NCBI RefSeq assembly: GCF_021646545.1
Contig: NZ_JAKIRP010000002.1
Span: forward strand, 186,001-250,000
Origin: Chitinophaga filiformis
Lineage (GTDB): Bacteria; Bacteroidota; Bacteroidia; Chitinophagales; Chitinophagaceae
DNA: 64,000 nucleotides
Reading direction: 5' to 3'
The translations under genes were made by a program, and so were the position numbers. Under the pieces are notes generated by a model. That model worked only from the letters and a program-made list of their open reading frames with translations. It ran no database searches and was not told where the DNA came from. Below, piece after piece: positions 55,115 to 64,000 of the stretch. Position 1 is the stretch's first letter, and the number at the start of each line of letters is the position of its first letter.

Positions 55115-57094
55115 CTACCTGAATATAACCGTTCCGATACCCTGGGTCAATTCCGTTTCCAGCTGTTTCAGGTGCTTATGCATCTCAATACACTTGATCT
55201 GCTCTTCAAACACGGTAGACCGTTCCATTTCCTGTTGATTTTCCACGATCATTTTACGGATCTTCCTCAAAATGAGATAATTGGTGGTGGAGATGGTATC
55301 TTTCAGATAGGCATTATCACCATATACGGTATCTATTTCAAATTTTTCCTTCCAGGCAGTACTTAGTTCCGCTTCTTTATCTTCCATAATACCGACTACC
55401 ATACCGGCAACATCCTGGTCATTGTGGTACAGGAACCACTTTTTGTCGGGCAGGTTGTCCTGGTCGTACATCTCTTTGTATTCCCTCAATATCCTTTTCA
55501 CCAGCTCATTGTCGGCCAGCGATTCGAAATCGTAGGGCAGATGGAAAATATAGTCGGCCACGGTGCTTTTATCTTCCTCACTGAAAGGTTTGTCGCCAAA
55601 GCGCAGGAGTATTTTCACCAGTTCCCTTTCCTGTTTTTCGTCCGGATTGAAGAAGTTGACTGCCGGTTCTCCGCCGTTCTCCATCGCCTCCATGGCGGCA
55701 ATCGCCTCTGGTGAGAGGTCGTCGTCCATAGGCGGCGCAGCAGCGGCATTATCCCTGGCCTGCTGGTTCTCCTTTTTCTGGAAACGCTCCCGGATGAACT
55801 TATTCACCAGGTTGATGAGTCCCTGTTCATCGATCTTCAGTACCTGGCTGCATTGACGGATGTAATCCTGCTGCCGGGTGAAATCTTCCGTTTTATCGAT
55901 CTTGGAGATGGTCTCCGCAATCTCATTTACGAGCTGTGATTTGCGGTTGCTGTCATTGCCGGCGTCCTGCATGGAGATCTGCAGCTTGAACAGCACAAAA
56001 TCCTGCTTGTTATTGGCTATAAATTCACGGAAAGCATCTGCCCCAATCTTTTGCACATAACTGTCCGGGTCTTCCTTATCGGGGATTAAAACCAGTTTTA
56101 CGTTCAATCCCTCCTCTATCGCCATATCCAGACCTCTCAGGGCCGCCTTGATACCGGCATTGTCCCCGTCGAAGAGGATGGTCAGGTTGTTTGTGTACTT
56201 TTTAATGAGCCGCAGCTGGTGTTGCGTCAGGGACGTACCACTGGATGCCACTACATTCTCAATCCCTGCCTGATGGAGGGAGATCACGTCTGTATAACCC
56301 TCTACCAGCAGACATTCATTCAGTTTGTCGATCGCATGCCTGGCAAAGTAGGTACCATACAGTACCCTGTTCTTGACGTAGATCTCATTTTCCGGTGAGT
56401 TGATGTATTTGGGAGCACGGTCATTCTTGACAAGGATACGGGCACCGAATCCCAGTACCTTACCACTCTGGTTGTGGATCGGGAAGATCACACGGCCGCG
56501 GTAGTTATCTCCGGGCTGCTCATTCCTGACGGTGACCAATCCTGTTTTTTGCAGGTATTCCAGGTTATAACCTTTGGACAGGGCCGTTTTAGTGAAGGCA
56601 TCCCAGGTGTTCAGGCTGTAACCTAACTGGAACTTACGGATGGTCTCCTGGGTAAAGCCACGCTCTTCAAAGTAACTGAGACCTACGTTCTGGCCTTCTT
56701 CCGTATTAAAGAGTGTATTGGAAAAGTATTCACGGGCAAAGCTATTGATGATATAGAGGCTGTCCGCCATCAGCTGCTGCTGCCTGGCTTCCGGACTTAC
56801 CTCAGTTTCCTCAATGGGCACGTCGTACTTCTGCGCCAGCCAGCGTAAAGCTTCTACGTAGGAATACTTCTCGTGTTCCATCAGGAACTTAATGGCATTA
56901 CCACTCTGGCCGCAACCGAAGCATTTGAATATTTCCTTACTCGGCGTAACGGTGAAGGAGGGAGACTTCTCGTTGTGGAAGGGACATAACCCTAAGTAGT
57001 TGGCACCCCGTTTTTTAAGTTTCACGAAATTGCCTACTATCTCCACAATGTCAATCCGGCTGAGTATCTGTTGTATGGTATTTTGTGAAATCAA
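55115..57094 (-). CDS. dnaG: DNA primase (659 aa)
   Basis: This protein makes RNA primers for replication. The N-terminal CHC2 zinc finger is complete (CPFHNEKSPSF, then KCFGCGQSG, residues 37-65). The catalytic core has the family motif YRGRVIFPIHNQSGKVLGFGAR. The TOPRIM region has VEGYTDVISLHQ and the acidic FDGDNAG motif near residue 310. The C-terminal 200 residues, expected to bind helicase, are variable and acidic. Length is normal. It appears to be a single-gene unit on the minus strand. Confidence 0.96.
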   Translation of the reverse strand: MISQNTIQQILSRIDIVEIVGNFVKLKKRGANYLGLCPFHNEKSPSFTVTPSKEIFKCFGCGQSGNAIKFLMEHEKYSYVEALRWLAQKYDVPIEETEVSPEARQQQLMADSLYIINSFAREYFSNTLFNTEEGQNVGLSYFEERGFTQETIRKFQLGYSLNTWDAFTKTALSKGYNLEYLQKTGLVTVRNEQPGDNYRGRVIFPIHNQSGKVLGFGARILVKNDRAPKYINSPENEIYVKNRVLYGTYFARHAIDKLNECLLVEGYTDVISLHQAGIENVVASSGTSLTQHQLRLIKKYTNNLTILFDGDNAGIKAALRGLDMAIEEGLNVKLVLIPDKEDPDSYVQKIGADAFREFIANNKQDFVLFKLQISMQDAGNDSNRKSQLVNEIAETISKIDKTEDFTRQQDYIRQCSQVLKIDEQGLINLVNKFIRERFQKKENQQARDNAAAAPPMDDDLSPEAIAAMEAMENGGEPAVNFFNPDEKQERELVKILLRFGDKPFSEEDKSTVADYIFHLPYDFESLADNELVKRILREYKEMYDQDNLPDKKWFLYHNDQDVAGMVVGIMEDKEAELSTAWKEKFEIDTVYGDNAYLKDTISTTNYLILRKIRKMIVENQQEMERSTVFEEQIKCIEMHKHLKQLETELTQGIGTVIFR

Positions 57095-57497
57095 TGGCGC
57101 TTAATTCAGACTGCAAACTTAAATAATTTTTCACCGCCTGGCGGGACAGCGGTCATACATTGTTGTCCGAACCCATCCGCAGGGCAGGAACAGGTAGTTT
57201 GAAGAATACTACTGAAAAAAATAGTATTGCAGGGGCCTGGCTTTCAGCCTTGCCCTCAAGCTACCACCTGATCCTTATTTTGGGAGACAATGCATGTAAA
57301 GTACCGTCAATGTTGCAATGCACACTCATGCCTGATAGTATTATCGGCAGGATCTTTTTATTCAGGATAAACGATGTTAAAAAAATATCTTACTTGGATA
57401 ATTTACCATTTATTTAAAATAGTATCATGGCCTAATTTTAGACAACACGTTTAAAACTCAAACAGCATTCACAGAGAGGGGGATCTGAACAGTGTCC
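57095..57497. other. 403-base gap between divergent dnaG and ECF sigma genes
   Basis: I see no supported gene. An 85-codon ORF at 57160-57417 has no signal, domain or neighbour evidence. The gap must hold the promoters of dnaG and the sigma gene. A 7-bp inverted repeat, AATACTA / TAGTATT, occurs near 57206-57228, with no clear role. Confidence 0.5.
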
Positions 57498-58088
57498 ATG
57501 TATATTCTCAATAATGATCAGCAACTGGCTGCCCGCCTGCGCGACAGTGATCACAACGCTTTTGAAGAATTATATGCTGCCTATCATCAACTCTTATATA
57601 GTACAGCCTGTAAATATCTGAAAAGCACCACTGCTGCCGAAGATGCCGTACACGAAGTATTCGTGAAGGTATGGTTGCACCGTGAAGAGCTGGACCCCGC
57701 GCAGGGAGTACGTAATTTCCTTTTTAAATGCCTCAAGTTCCACGTACTGAACCTCATCCGCGATCATAAACGCAGTCTTTCCAAACAATACGAACTTGTC
57801 TACAACGCCAGCAGTGAGCACCGGGACGCTGAATCGACCGTTATATTTAATGATTACCGCAAAGTAGTGGACCATGCTATTAACAATCTCTCTGCCCAGA
57901 AGAAAAAGATCTTCCGCCTGCGCTCTTACGAAGGATTGAGCAACGAGGAAGTAGCCCGACAGCTGGGATTGTCCATTAATACTGTCAAATTTCAGTATGC
58001 CCAGGCCAGTAAGGCATTGAAGCACGCATTGAAGATCATGATGAGCGCACTCCTGAGCCTTGCCTTTCTTTTTGTTACCTTTTCTTAA
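57498..58088 (+). CDS. FecI-like ECF sigma factor (196 aa)
   Basis: I placed the start at the ATG at 57498; an in-frame GTG lies two codons upstream. Region 2 (AAEDAVHEVFVKVWLHREEL) and region 4 (LSAQKKKIFRLRSYEGLSNEEVARQLGLSINTVKFQ) are both clear. The FecR gene follows after 99 bases, then SusC and SusD, so it should control that locus. The C-terminus ends in a hydrophobic stretch (MMSALLSLAFLFVTFS), a feature shared with the other sigma gene at 30620. Confidence 0.92.
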   Translation: MYILNNDQQLAARLRDSDHNAFEELYAAYHQLLYSTACKYLKSTTAAEDAVHEVFVKVWLHREELDPAQGVRNFLFKCLKFHVLNLIRDHKRSLSKQYELVYNASSEHRDAESTVIFNDYRKVVDHAINNLSAQKKKIFRLRSYEGLSNEEVARQLGLSINTVKFQYAQASKALKHALKIMMSALLSLAFLFVTFS

Positions 58089-58187
58089 ATTTTTTTTCAA
58101 CTCCTATAATACTTTTCATTTCCCCAGGTGTAGTATTATACAGAACGTAACAATTTCATTTGTCATATTTCATCGTAAGTCCACATT

Positions 58188-59174
58188 ATGGAGCAATTCG
58201 ACCAAAGTCTGCTGCATAGATACCAGCTTAACCAATGTACCCCTGAAGAATATGAAAGGGTACTGGAATGGTTTACCACTCCGGAAGGAAGGGAATACCT
58301 GGATATTGTTATGACGCGGGATCTTGATATGGCAAAGCCGGATATCATGCTGTCGCCGTCACAATCTGCAGATCTCTACCAGCGTATCGTTGATACTACT
58401 GGTCAGCGCCAGCCACGTTATCGCCGGTCCCGTTGGTTTACAGGTCTCAAAGCAGCCGCCGTGGTATCAGGAACCTTATTACTTGCTTATGGGGGATGGA
58501 AAGTCTATCATCATCACCGTAACACCGTTATCCAGACAGCTTATGGGGAAATACGTACGGTAGTCCTCCCCGATCAGTCGGAAGTTACCCTGAATGGTAA
58601 CACTACACTGCGTTACGCCAATAACTGGGAGCGGTCCGCCAGCCGTGAAGTGTGGGTGGAAGGTGAGGCATTCTTTTCAGTAAAACCATCAACTGTACCC
58701 CGGTCTTTCGTTGTACATACTGCAAGCAGGATGAACGTTGAAGTATTGGGCACCACTTTTAATCTGGTAGACCGTCACGGACGGATGCAGGTGGTGCTGA
58801 ACACCGGAAAGGTACGTCTGCACAGCAACAGTACACCGGAAGAAACAATCATCATGCAACCTGGAGACCTTGTAGAATACAAGGAACAGGTACGTACAAA
58901 GGTGAAGAACCACACCAATACGCAACGTTATTCTTCCTGGAAAAGAAACAGCCTGCAGTTTGAGAATGCCAGCTTCGCCGAACTGGCGCAGCAACTGGAA
59001 GATACGTATGGCGTAACTGTCGAGATCAGGGACACTTCATTATTACGCCAGGAATTTACGGGTACAGTCCCCAGCCAGCAAATGGATATGCTGCTGGAGG
59101 GACTCTCACAGCTTTTTCATCTGAAAGTAAGCCATGTCAATAATATTGTTATAATCGAGAGAAAGAGTATTTAA
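58188..59174 (+). CDS. FecR-family anti-sigma factor (328 aa)
   Basis: The cytoplasmic sigma-binding N-terminus (1-85) is followed by one membrane segment (about 86-104, AAAVVSGTLLLAYGGW), the FecR domain (GEIRTVVLPDQSEVTLNGNTTLRY, REVWVEGEAFFSV) and a C-terminal DUF4974-like domain (LQFENASFAELAQQLEDTYGV). It is the partner of the sigma gene at 57498 and of the STN-bearing SusC at 59256. Confidence 0.92.
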   Translation: MEQFDQSLLHRYQLNQCTPEEYERVLEWFTTPEGREYLDIVMTRDLDMAKPDIMLSPSQSADLYQRIVDTTGQRQPRYRRSRWFTGLKAAAVVSGTLLLAYGGWKVYHHHRNTVIQTAYGEIRTVVLPDQSEVTLNGNTTLRYANNWERSASREVWVEGEAFFSVKPSTVPRSFVVHTASRMNVEVLGTTFNLVDRHGRMQVVLNTGKVRLHSNSTPEETIIMQPGDLVEYKEQVRTKVKNHTNTQRYSSWKRNSLQFENASFAELAQQLEDTYGVTVEIRDTSLLRQEFTGTVPSQQMDMLLEGLSQLFHLKVSHVNNIVIIERKSI

Positions 59175-59255
59175 AAACAATGCAGTAAATACTGCAGGCC
59201 GGTGTACAACGGAATGCAGTGACCACAGCACAGGTAATCATTCAAATTTAAATGT

Positions 59256-62200
59256 ATGAACAAGTTCATTAGTGCCTTTATGGCTGCTATGGGCATGGCA
59301 TGTTATTGCAGCATGCCGGCAAATGCGCAGGACCTGGCAGCGCTGGGTAAACCTGTCAGCCCCTTCGAAAGATCACAGACTAAGTCGCTGAAAAGTGTGC
59401 TGGATGGGCTTGAAGTAAAATACAATGTACACTTCATGTACAAGAGCAATCTCGCAACATTGCAATTGTCACGTATTGAAAATAACAGAACATCCTCTCT
59501 TGAAGAAGAATTGAAGAGTATCACTACTGCTAATAAACTCCGGTATAAAAAGATGGGAGAGGGGTTCTATATTGTGTATCTGCAGGATGATGAACCTGCT
59601 GCAGCACCTCCTCCAACCGGGTCCCGGGAAAATACGCCTTCACCCGTACAGTCAGCAATGAACATGCCCCCGCTTGCTGCTCCTGCCGCTATCCCTGTAA
59701 AAGGTGTAGTGACCGACGAAAATGGCCAGCCTATACCAGGTGTAACGGTACTGGTGAAAGGTACTACAAATGGTACTTCCACAGGTGTTGATGGTTCCTG
59801 GTCATTACAGGTACCAAATGAAAATGCGGTACTGGAATTTTCATTCATTGGTTATACGAAACAGGAAGTGGCCGTTGCTGGCCGTACTACTATTACAATA
59901 AAGCTGACGCAAGATGTCACTGCTATATCTGAAGTGGTGGTAGTCGCTTATGGTACGCAGAAGAAAGTAAACGTTACCGGTGCTATCAGCGCCATAGATG
60001 GTAAAGACGTGAGCTGGAAACCTGTTGGCCAGGTATCTGCCGCGTTGCAGGGGATGGCGCCTGGTGTCACAGTGACCACAGGCAGCGGACAGCCCGGTGC
60101 TGACCAGGGCACTATCCGTATCCGTGGTGTGGGTACGCTGAACAGTACCGATCCATTAGTGCTTGTAGATGGTGTGCAGATGAATATGAATGATGTGGAC
60201 ATGAATGATATCGCATCCTACTCTGTGCTGAAAGATGCGGCATCTTCAGCTATCTATGGTGTAAGAGCGGCAAATGGTGTGATCCTGATCACTACCAAAA
60301 GAGGCGCCTCCGGTAAAGCGAAGGTGAGCTACTCCAACTATTTTGCATGGCAGCGTCCCGCACGTCTGGCAAAATATGTAGGTGCGAAAGACTTCATGAA
60401 ACTGGTGAACCAGACTGCCACCAACTCCGGTGCGAATCCTACCTATACCGATGCGCAGATTGCTGCTTACGATGATCCCAACCGTAATAAAGATCAGTAC
60501 CCGGACAACTACTGGCTGGATGATGTATTGACCGGCAGCGGCTTTCAGCAGGAGCATAGCCTGGGTATATCCGGCGGTACGGAAGATATTAAATACCGTT
60601 TCTCCACTAACTACTTCGATCAGAAAGGTCTGATCTCCAACATGGATTTCAACCGTCTCACTGTTCGTCTGAATACAGATATTAATGTCACAAAGAAACT
60701 GACCTTCAGTGCAGACATTGCCGCCAGACTGGGCGACAGGCAGGAGCCACAGGGGGCTTCAGGATCAGCATGGTACCAGTTTGGACAGGCTGCAGTAGTG
60801 AATCCTCTTTCTGTAAACAAATATTCAGATGGCACCTGGGCACTTGTGAGAGGTGGCCAAAACCCTATCCGCCTTCAGGAAGAGGGTGGTCTATACCAAT
60901 ATAAAAGCAATCTCTTTACAGGCAACTTCAAAGCCACATACAACCTGCTAAAAGGTCTGAAACTGACCGGCCTCACTTCTGTTAACTACAGGTCCGACTA
61001 TAACAGCATGCACGAAAAGGCACTGACATATTTTACCGATTTCCCTACCAACGAAAATACATTGACACTGGGGCAGAATACTATCAGGAAGGCCTACCAG
61101 GGTTACTGGTTCAGGAACTACCAGGGATTGGCAGAATATACACACAGCTTTGGCAAGCACAGTTTCACGTTGCTGGCGGGTGCTTCCCGTTTGTCTGAAA
61201 CTACCGATGACCTGAGCGGTTACAGGGTGAACCTGCCTAATGGTACGATAGAACAGATCGATGCAGGTGCTGCCACCGGGCAGATTGCTACAGGTAATGG
61301 CGTTGCCTATTCCCTGGTATCTTTCTTTGGTAGATTGAACTATTCCTACAACGATAAATATCTCTTTGAAGCCAACCTCCGCCGCGACGGTTCATCCCGT
61401 TTCTCTGATGGTCAGAAATGGGGACTGTTCCCGTCATTCTCTGCCGGCTGGCGTATCTCTTCAGAGGAATTCATGCGCGATCTGACCTTCATCAACAATA
61501 TGAAGATACGTGGTTCATGGGGTAAGCTGGGTAACGACGTGATCCTCGACAGAGATAAACAATCTACCAACTATCCTTACCAGTCAGTATACTACTACAA
61601 CAGTTATCCTTTCGGCGGTGTGCTGAATCCGACAGCAGGTATTCAGATCTATCCTAACTCAGGTCTGACATGGGAAACAACTGTAATGACAGACGTGGGT
61701 GTGGACGCAACGTTATTCAAGAACCTGGATTTTACTTTTGATTACTATAAAAAAAATACAAAAGATATCCTGTTATTCCTTCCTATCAATCCTTCAGTAG
61801 GTCTGGATCCTTCTGCACAGAATGCTGGTAAGGTACAGAACACGGGATGGGAAGTATCACTGAACTATCGTGGTAAGATCGGCCAGGTTGATTATCATGT
61901 AGGTGGTAATCTCTCTGATGTTCGCAACAAGATCATTGATATCAAAAATACTGATGCGATCACAAGAGATAACAACTTCATTTATACAGGTCTCATTACA
62001 GGACAACCTATCGGAGGTTTTTACGGTTACCAGGTAGAAGGCATCTTCCAGAACGCTGCACAGGTAGCAGCACATGCTACGCAGCCATTCCCGACTACAG
62101 GTCCCGGCGATTTAATCTACAAAGATCAGAACAATGACAAACAGGTAAAAGAAGGCGCAGTGAGCAAAGGTGGCGATATGGTGTACCTGGGTAGCAATAT

Positions 62201-62666
62201 TCCAAGATATACTTATGGTTTCAACCTGGGTGCTGACTACAAACATTTCGACCTGTCTGCCTTCTTCCAGGGTGTAGGTAAAGTATCTATCCATACACTG
62301 CCGATAGAAAGAGCGCCGACATCGAATGATGGTAACTTCAGGGAGGAACACCTGAACAGCTGGACAAGTACTAATACAAGTGCAGATTTCCCAAGATTGG
62401 TGAATACTACACAGAACTATCAGTCTTCTTCTTACTGGGTGAAGAGCGGTGCTTACCTGCGACTGAAAAGCGTGCAGCTGGGTTATACCTTGCCTGATCA
62501 CATCATGAAACGTGCGGGCTTTGACAGATGCCGCATCTATGTGAGCGGACAGAACCTCCTGACCTTCTCATCCCTGCCGAATGACATTGATCCGGAAGCA
62601 CCAAACGATAGCAGGTATTACCCACAGGTGAGAACCATCAACTTTGGATTAAACGTGCAATTTTAA
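59256..62666 (+). CDS. SusC/RagA-family TonB-dependent receptor with STN domain (1136 aa)
   Basis: Signal peptide (1-24), STN domain (about 42-110), a Pro/Ala-rich linker (about 112-145), a carboxypeptidase-regulatory-like domain (VKGVVTDENGQPIPGVTVLVKG), then the plug with VVVVAYGTQKKVNVTGAIS and a barrel ending LNVQF. The STN domain indicates signalling to the FecR/sigma pair upstream. The SusD partner starts 11 bases downstream. The substrate is unknown; glycan is the usual class, but no degradative enzyme is visible before the window ends. Confidence 0.95.
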   Translation: MNKFISAFMAAMGMACYCSMPANAQDLAALGKPVSPFERSQTKSLKSVLDGLEVKYNVHFMYKSNLATLQLSRIENNRTSSLEEELKSITTANKLRYKKMGEGFYIVYLQDDEPAAAPPPTGSRENTPSPVQSAMNMPPLAAPAAIPVKGVVTDENGQPIPGVTVLVKGTTNGTSTGVDGSWSLQVPNENAVLEFSFIGYTKQEVAVAGRTTITIKLTQDVTAISEVVVVAYGTQKKVNVTGAISAIDGKDVSWKPVGQVSAALQGMAPGVTVTTGSGQPGADQGTIRIRGVGTLNSTDPLVLVDGVQMNMNDVDMNDIASYSVLKDAASSAIYGVRAANGVILITTKRGASGKAKVSYSNYFAWQRPARLAKYVGAKDFMKLVNQTATNSGANPTYTDAQIAAYDDPNRNKDQYPDNYWLDDVLTGSGFQQEHSLGISGGTEDIKYRFSTNYFDQKGLISNMDFNRLTVRLNTDINVTKKLTFSADIAARLGDRQEPQGASGSAWYQFGQAAVVNPLSVNKYSDGTWALVRGGQNPIRLQEEGGLYQYKSNLFTGNFKATYNLLKGLKLTGLTSVNYRSDYNSMHEKALTYFTDFPTNENTLTLGQNTIRKAYQGYWFRNYQGLAEYTHSFGKHSFTLLAGASRLSETTDDLSGYRVNLPNGTIEQIDAGAATGQIATGNGVAYSLVSFFGRLNYSYNDKYLFEANLRRDGSSRFSDGQKWGLFPSFSAGWRISSEEFMRDLTFINNMKIRGSWGKLGNDVILDRDKQSTNYPYQSVYYYNSYPFGGVLNPTAGIQIYPNSGLTWETTVMTDVGVDATLFKNLDFTFDYYKKNTKDILLFLPINPSVGLDPSAQNAGKVQNTGWEVSLNYRGKIGQVDYHVGGNLSDVRNKIIDIKNTDAITRDNNFIYTGLITGQPIGGFYGYQVEGIFQNAAQVAAHATQPFPTTGPGDLIYKDQNNDKQVKEGAVSKGGDMVYLGSNIPRYTYGFNLGADYKHFDLSAFFQGVGKVSIHTLPIERAPTSNDGNFREEHLNSWTSTNTSADFPRLVNTTQNYQSSSYWVKSGAYLRLKSVQLGYTLPDHIMKRAGFDRCRIYVSGQNLLTFSSLPNDIDPEAPNDSRYYPQVRTINFGLNVQF

Positions 62667-62677
62667 ACTAAGTAGTC

Positions 62678-64000
62678 ATGAAGAAATTAGCAATTATATT
62701 CACCTTGGCCGGACTTGTATCAATGACGGCCTGTAAAAAATACCTGGACGAACAGCCGCAGAATGCTGTAAGCCGGGAGGATTACTGGACTACAGAAGCG
62801 GATGCCATTAATGCCGTAAATAACTGTTACCGCCGCCTGGGCGATGTGGATAACCGCATATTCCTGAGCTGCGCTACAGATGACAGTTATTCCTGGAGTG
62901 ACTGGCCAAGTGATGTAAGGCTTGTTGGTAACGGAAGTGCTTCTATCGGAACGGGTATGTTCGCCAACTTCTGGAGCAACTTTTATAAGATGATCGCATC
63001 CTGTAATGATGTGCTGGATAATATCGACAGGGATAAGGCATTATCAGATTCCCTCAACAAACGTCTGAAAGGGGAAGCCCGTTTTATCAGGGCCTATGCA
63101 TATCAGCAGCTGATAGGTCTGTATGGTGATGTGCCGCTGAGAACAACTATCCCACCGGTAAGCGACTTTGCAGCGAAACGTACGCCACGTGCGGAAGTAG
63201 CACAGTTCCTGGTAGCAGAGCTGGATACCATCGCGAAATACCTTCCTGTTACCTATGATGCCAACAACGCAGGCCGTGCTACGAAGGGCGCAGCACTGGC
63301 CTTAAAAGCAAGAGTGTTGTTGTACGAGGGCCGTTATACAGAGGCTGCTGCTGCCGCTAAGGAAGTAATGGACCTGAATGCATATGCGATCGACAATAAC
63401 TATGTAAGCCTGTTCAACGGTACCAACAAGAACAGTCAGGAGATCATCTTCTCTGCGCGTTACGTGAAGAACACACTGCCTAATGCCATGGCTACATGGG
63501 TGGGCGGACCATCTCTCGGTGGCTGGTCGCAGGTAGTGCCGTTACAATCGCTGGTGGATGCTTATGAATGTACTGATGGAAAGACGATTGATAAGTCAGG
63601 GCTCTATGATGCGGCACATCCTTATGATAACCGCGACCCCCGTCTCAAGATGACAGTCGTGGTGCCAGGTGTGGTGGTAAATGGTATCACGATTGATGTA
63701 AGCAATACTAAGAGCCTGGATGCATTAAGCAAGAATAATGCTTCGCTGACTGGTTTTTATTATAAAAAATATGTGCCTGCTGATATTCAGGGTAACTGGG
63801 ATAGCAACTCTTATAACGATGTAGTATTGCTGAGATTTGCAGAAGTACTGCTGACCTATGCTGAAGCTAAAATAGAAGCTAACCAGATCGATGCTTCGGT
63901 GTATGATGCTATCAACCGGGTAAGACAAAGACCTGGTGTCGTGATGCCTGTTATAACTGCAGCAGATTTCCCTGGTCAGACGGCACTGCGTGATGCAGTA
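62678..64000 (+). CDS. SusD/RagB-like lipoprotein, cut by the window edge (441 codons visible)
   Basis: The ATG at 62678 opens a lipoprotein signal with lipobox MTAC (Cys19). The frame stays open to the last base, so the C-terminus is missing. The SusD pattern is clear: KKYLDEQPQNAVS, then EADAINAVNNCYR, GEARFIRAYAYQQLIGLYGDVPL and RFAEVLLTYAEAKIEAN. It belongs to the main RagB/SusD group rather than the SusD-like_2 type seen at 35860. It forms the lid of the SusC encoded 11 bases upstream. Confidence 0.93.
   Translation, partial: MKKLAIIFTLAGLVSMTACKKYLDEQPQNAVSREDYWTTEADAINAVNNCYRRLGDVDNRIFLSCATDDSYSWSDWPSDVRLVGNGSASIGTGMFANFWSNFYKMIASCNDVLDNIDRDKALSDSLNKRLKGEARFIRAYAYQQLIGLYGDVPLRTTIPPVSDFAAKRTPRAEVAQFLVAELDTIAKYLPVTYDANNAGRATKGAALALKARVLLYEGRYTEAAAAAKEVMDLNAYAIDNNYVSLFNGTNKNSQEIIFSARYVKNTLPNAMATWVGGPSLGGWSQVVPLQSLVDAYECTDGKTIDKSGLYDAAHPYDNRDPRLKMTVVVPGVVVNGITIDVSNTKSLDALSKNNASLTGFYYKKYVPADIQGNWDSNSYNDVVLLRFAEVLLTYAEAKIEANQIDASVYDAINRVRQRPGVVMPVITAADFPGQTALRDAV

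Noticed and set aside
57160..57417. 85-codon ORF between dnaG and the sigma gene
   Set aside because: No supporting motif; the region is more likely promoter space.

Overview
The window looks like a chromosomal segment of a Bacteroidota member, most likely family Chitinophagaceae and plausibly Chitinophaga. This is inferred from gene content, not from a marker gene. The evidence is two FecI-FecR-SusC-SusD loci, four intact proteins or remnants with type IX secretion (T9SS) C-terminal sorting signals, SprB and PKD repeats, TAnnTTTG-type promoters and RagA/SusC-like receptors. I saw no tRNA, rRNA, CRISPR array or transposase.

Region 1 (1-15,200, + strand) is a cluster of large exported proteins: an unrecognised 1555-residue protein, a fibronectin type III protein whose start overlaps the preceding stop, a SprB-repeat T9SS protein, a PKD lipoprotein and a predicted outer-membrane barrel. 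It contains the scar of a tandem duplication (about 6570-8250), which left a truncated SprB-gene copy and a broken tail of the Fn3 gene. A second scar at 16,231-16,535 joins a broken PKD-lipoprotein start to a T9SS tail.

Region 2 (16,500-29,330) is a polymorphic-toxin island. A TANFOR/Fn3-like coiled-coil protein precedes a secreted HINT-domain toxin and its immunity gene. Facing them on the minus strand is a large RHS protein with its own immunity gene. The two toxin proteins have unrelated bodies but share a C-terminal toxin domain of about 120 residues (about 70% identical by hand alignment) with a ParB-like motif. The two immunity proteins are likewise paralogous, and each starts 7 bases after its toxin. 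A SUKH-type immunity gene, a small lipoprotein and endonuclease V lie between them. This toxin/immunity pair on two delivery bodies is the best candidate for an undescribed system here.

Region 3 (29,467-46,185) starts with an acyltransferase-like membrane protein. It continues with a sigma/anti-sigma pair, SusC and SusD, and a set of exported catabolic enzymes: a Tat-targeted RidA, a Tat-targeted SelA-like PLP enzyme, an amidohydrolase and an RraA-like protein. A BASS-family transporter, a Tat lipoprotein TIM-barrel protein and a FAD oxidoreductase follow. The set suggests uptake of an N-substituted compound across the outer membrane, deamination and cleavage in the periplasm, and import of an organic acid. 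The substrate is unknown. A FecR-like gene with no sigma partner closes the region.

Region 4 (46,395-57,094) holds housekeeping genes (proline dehydrogenase, thyA, folA, dnaG) around two paralogous T9SS-secreted proteins, one with long PKD arrays. Region 5 (57,498 to the edge) is a second FecI-FecR-SusC-SusD locus whose SusD gene runs off the window.
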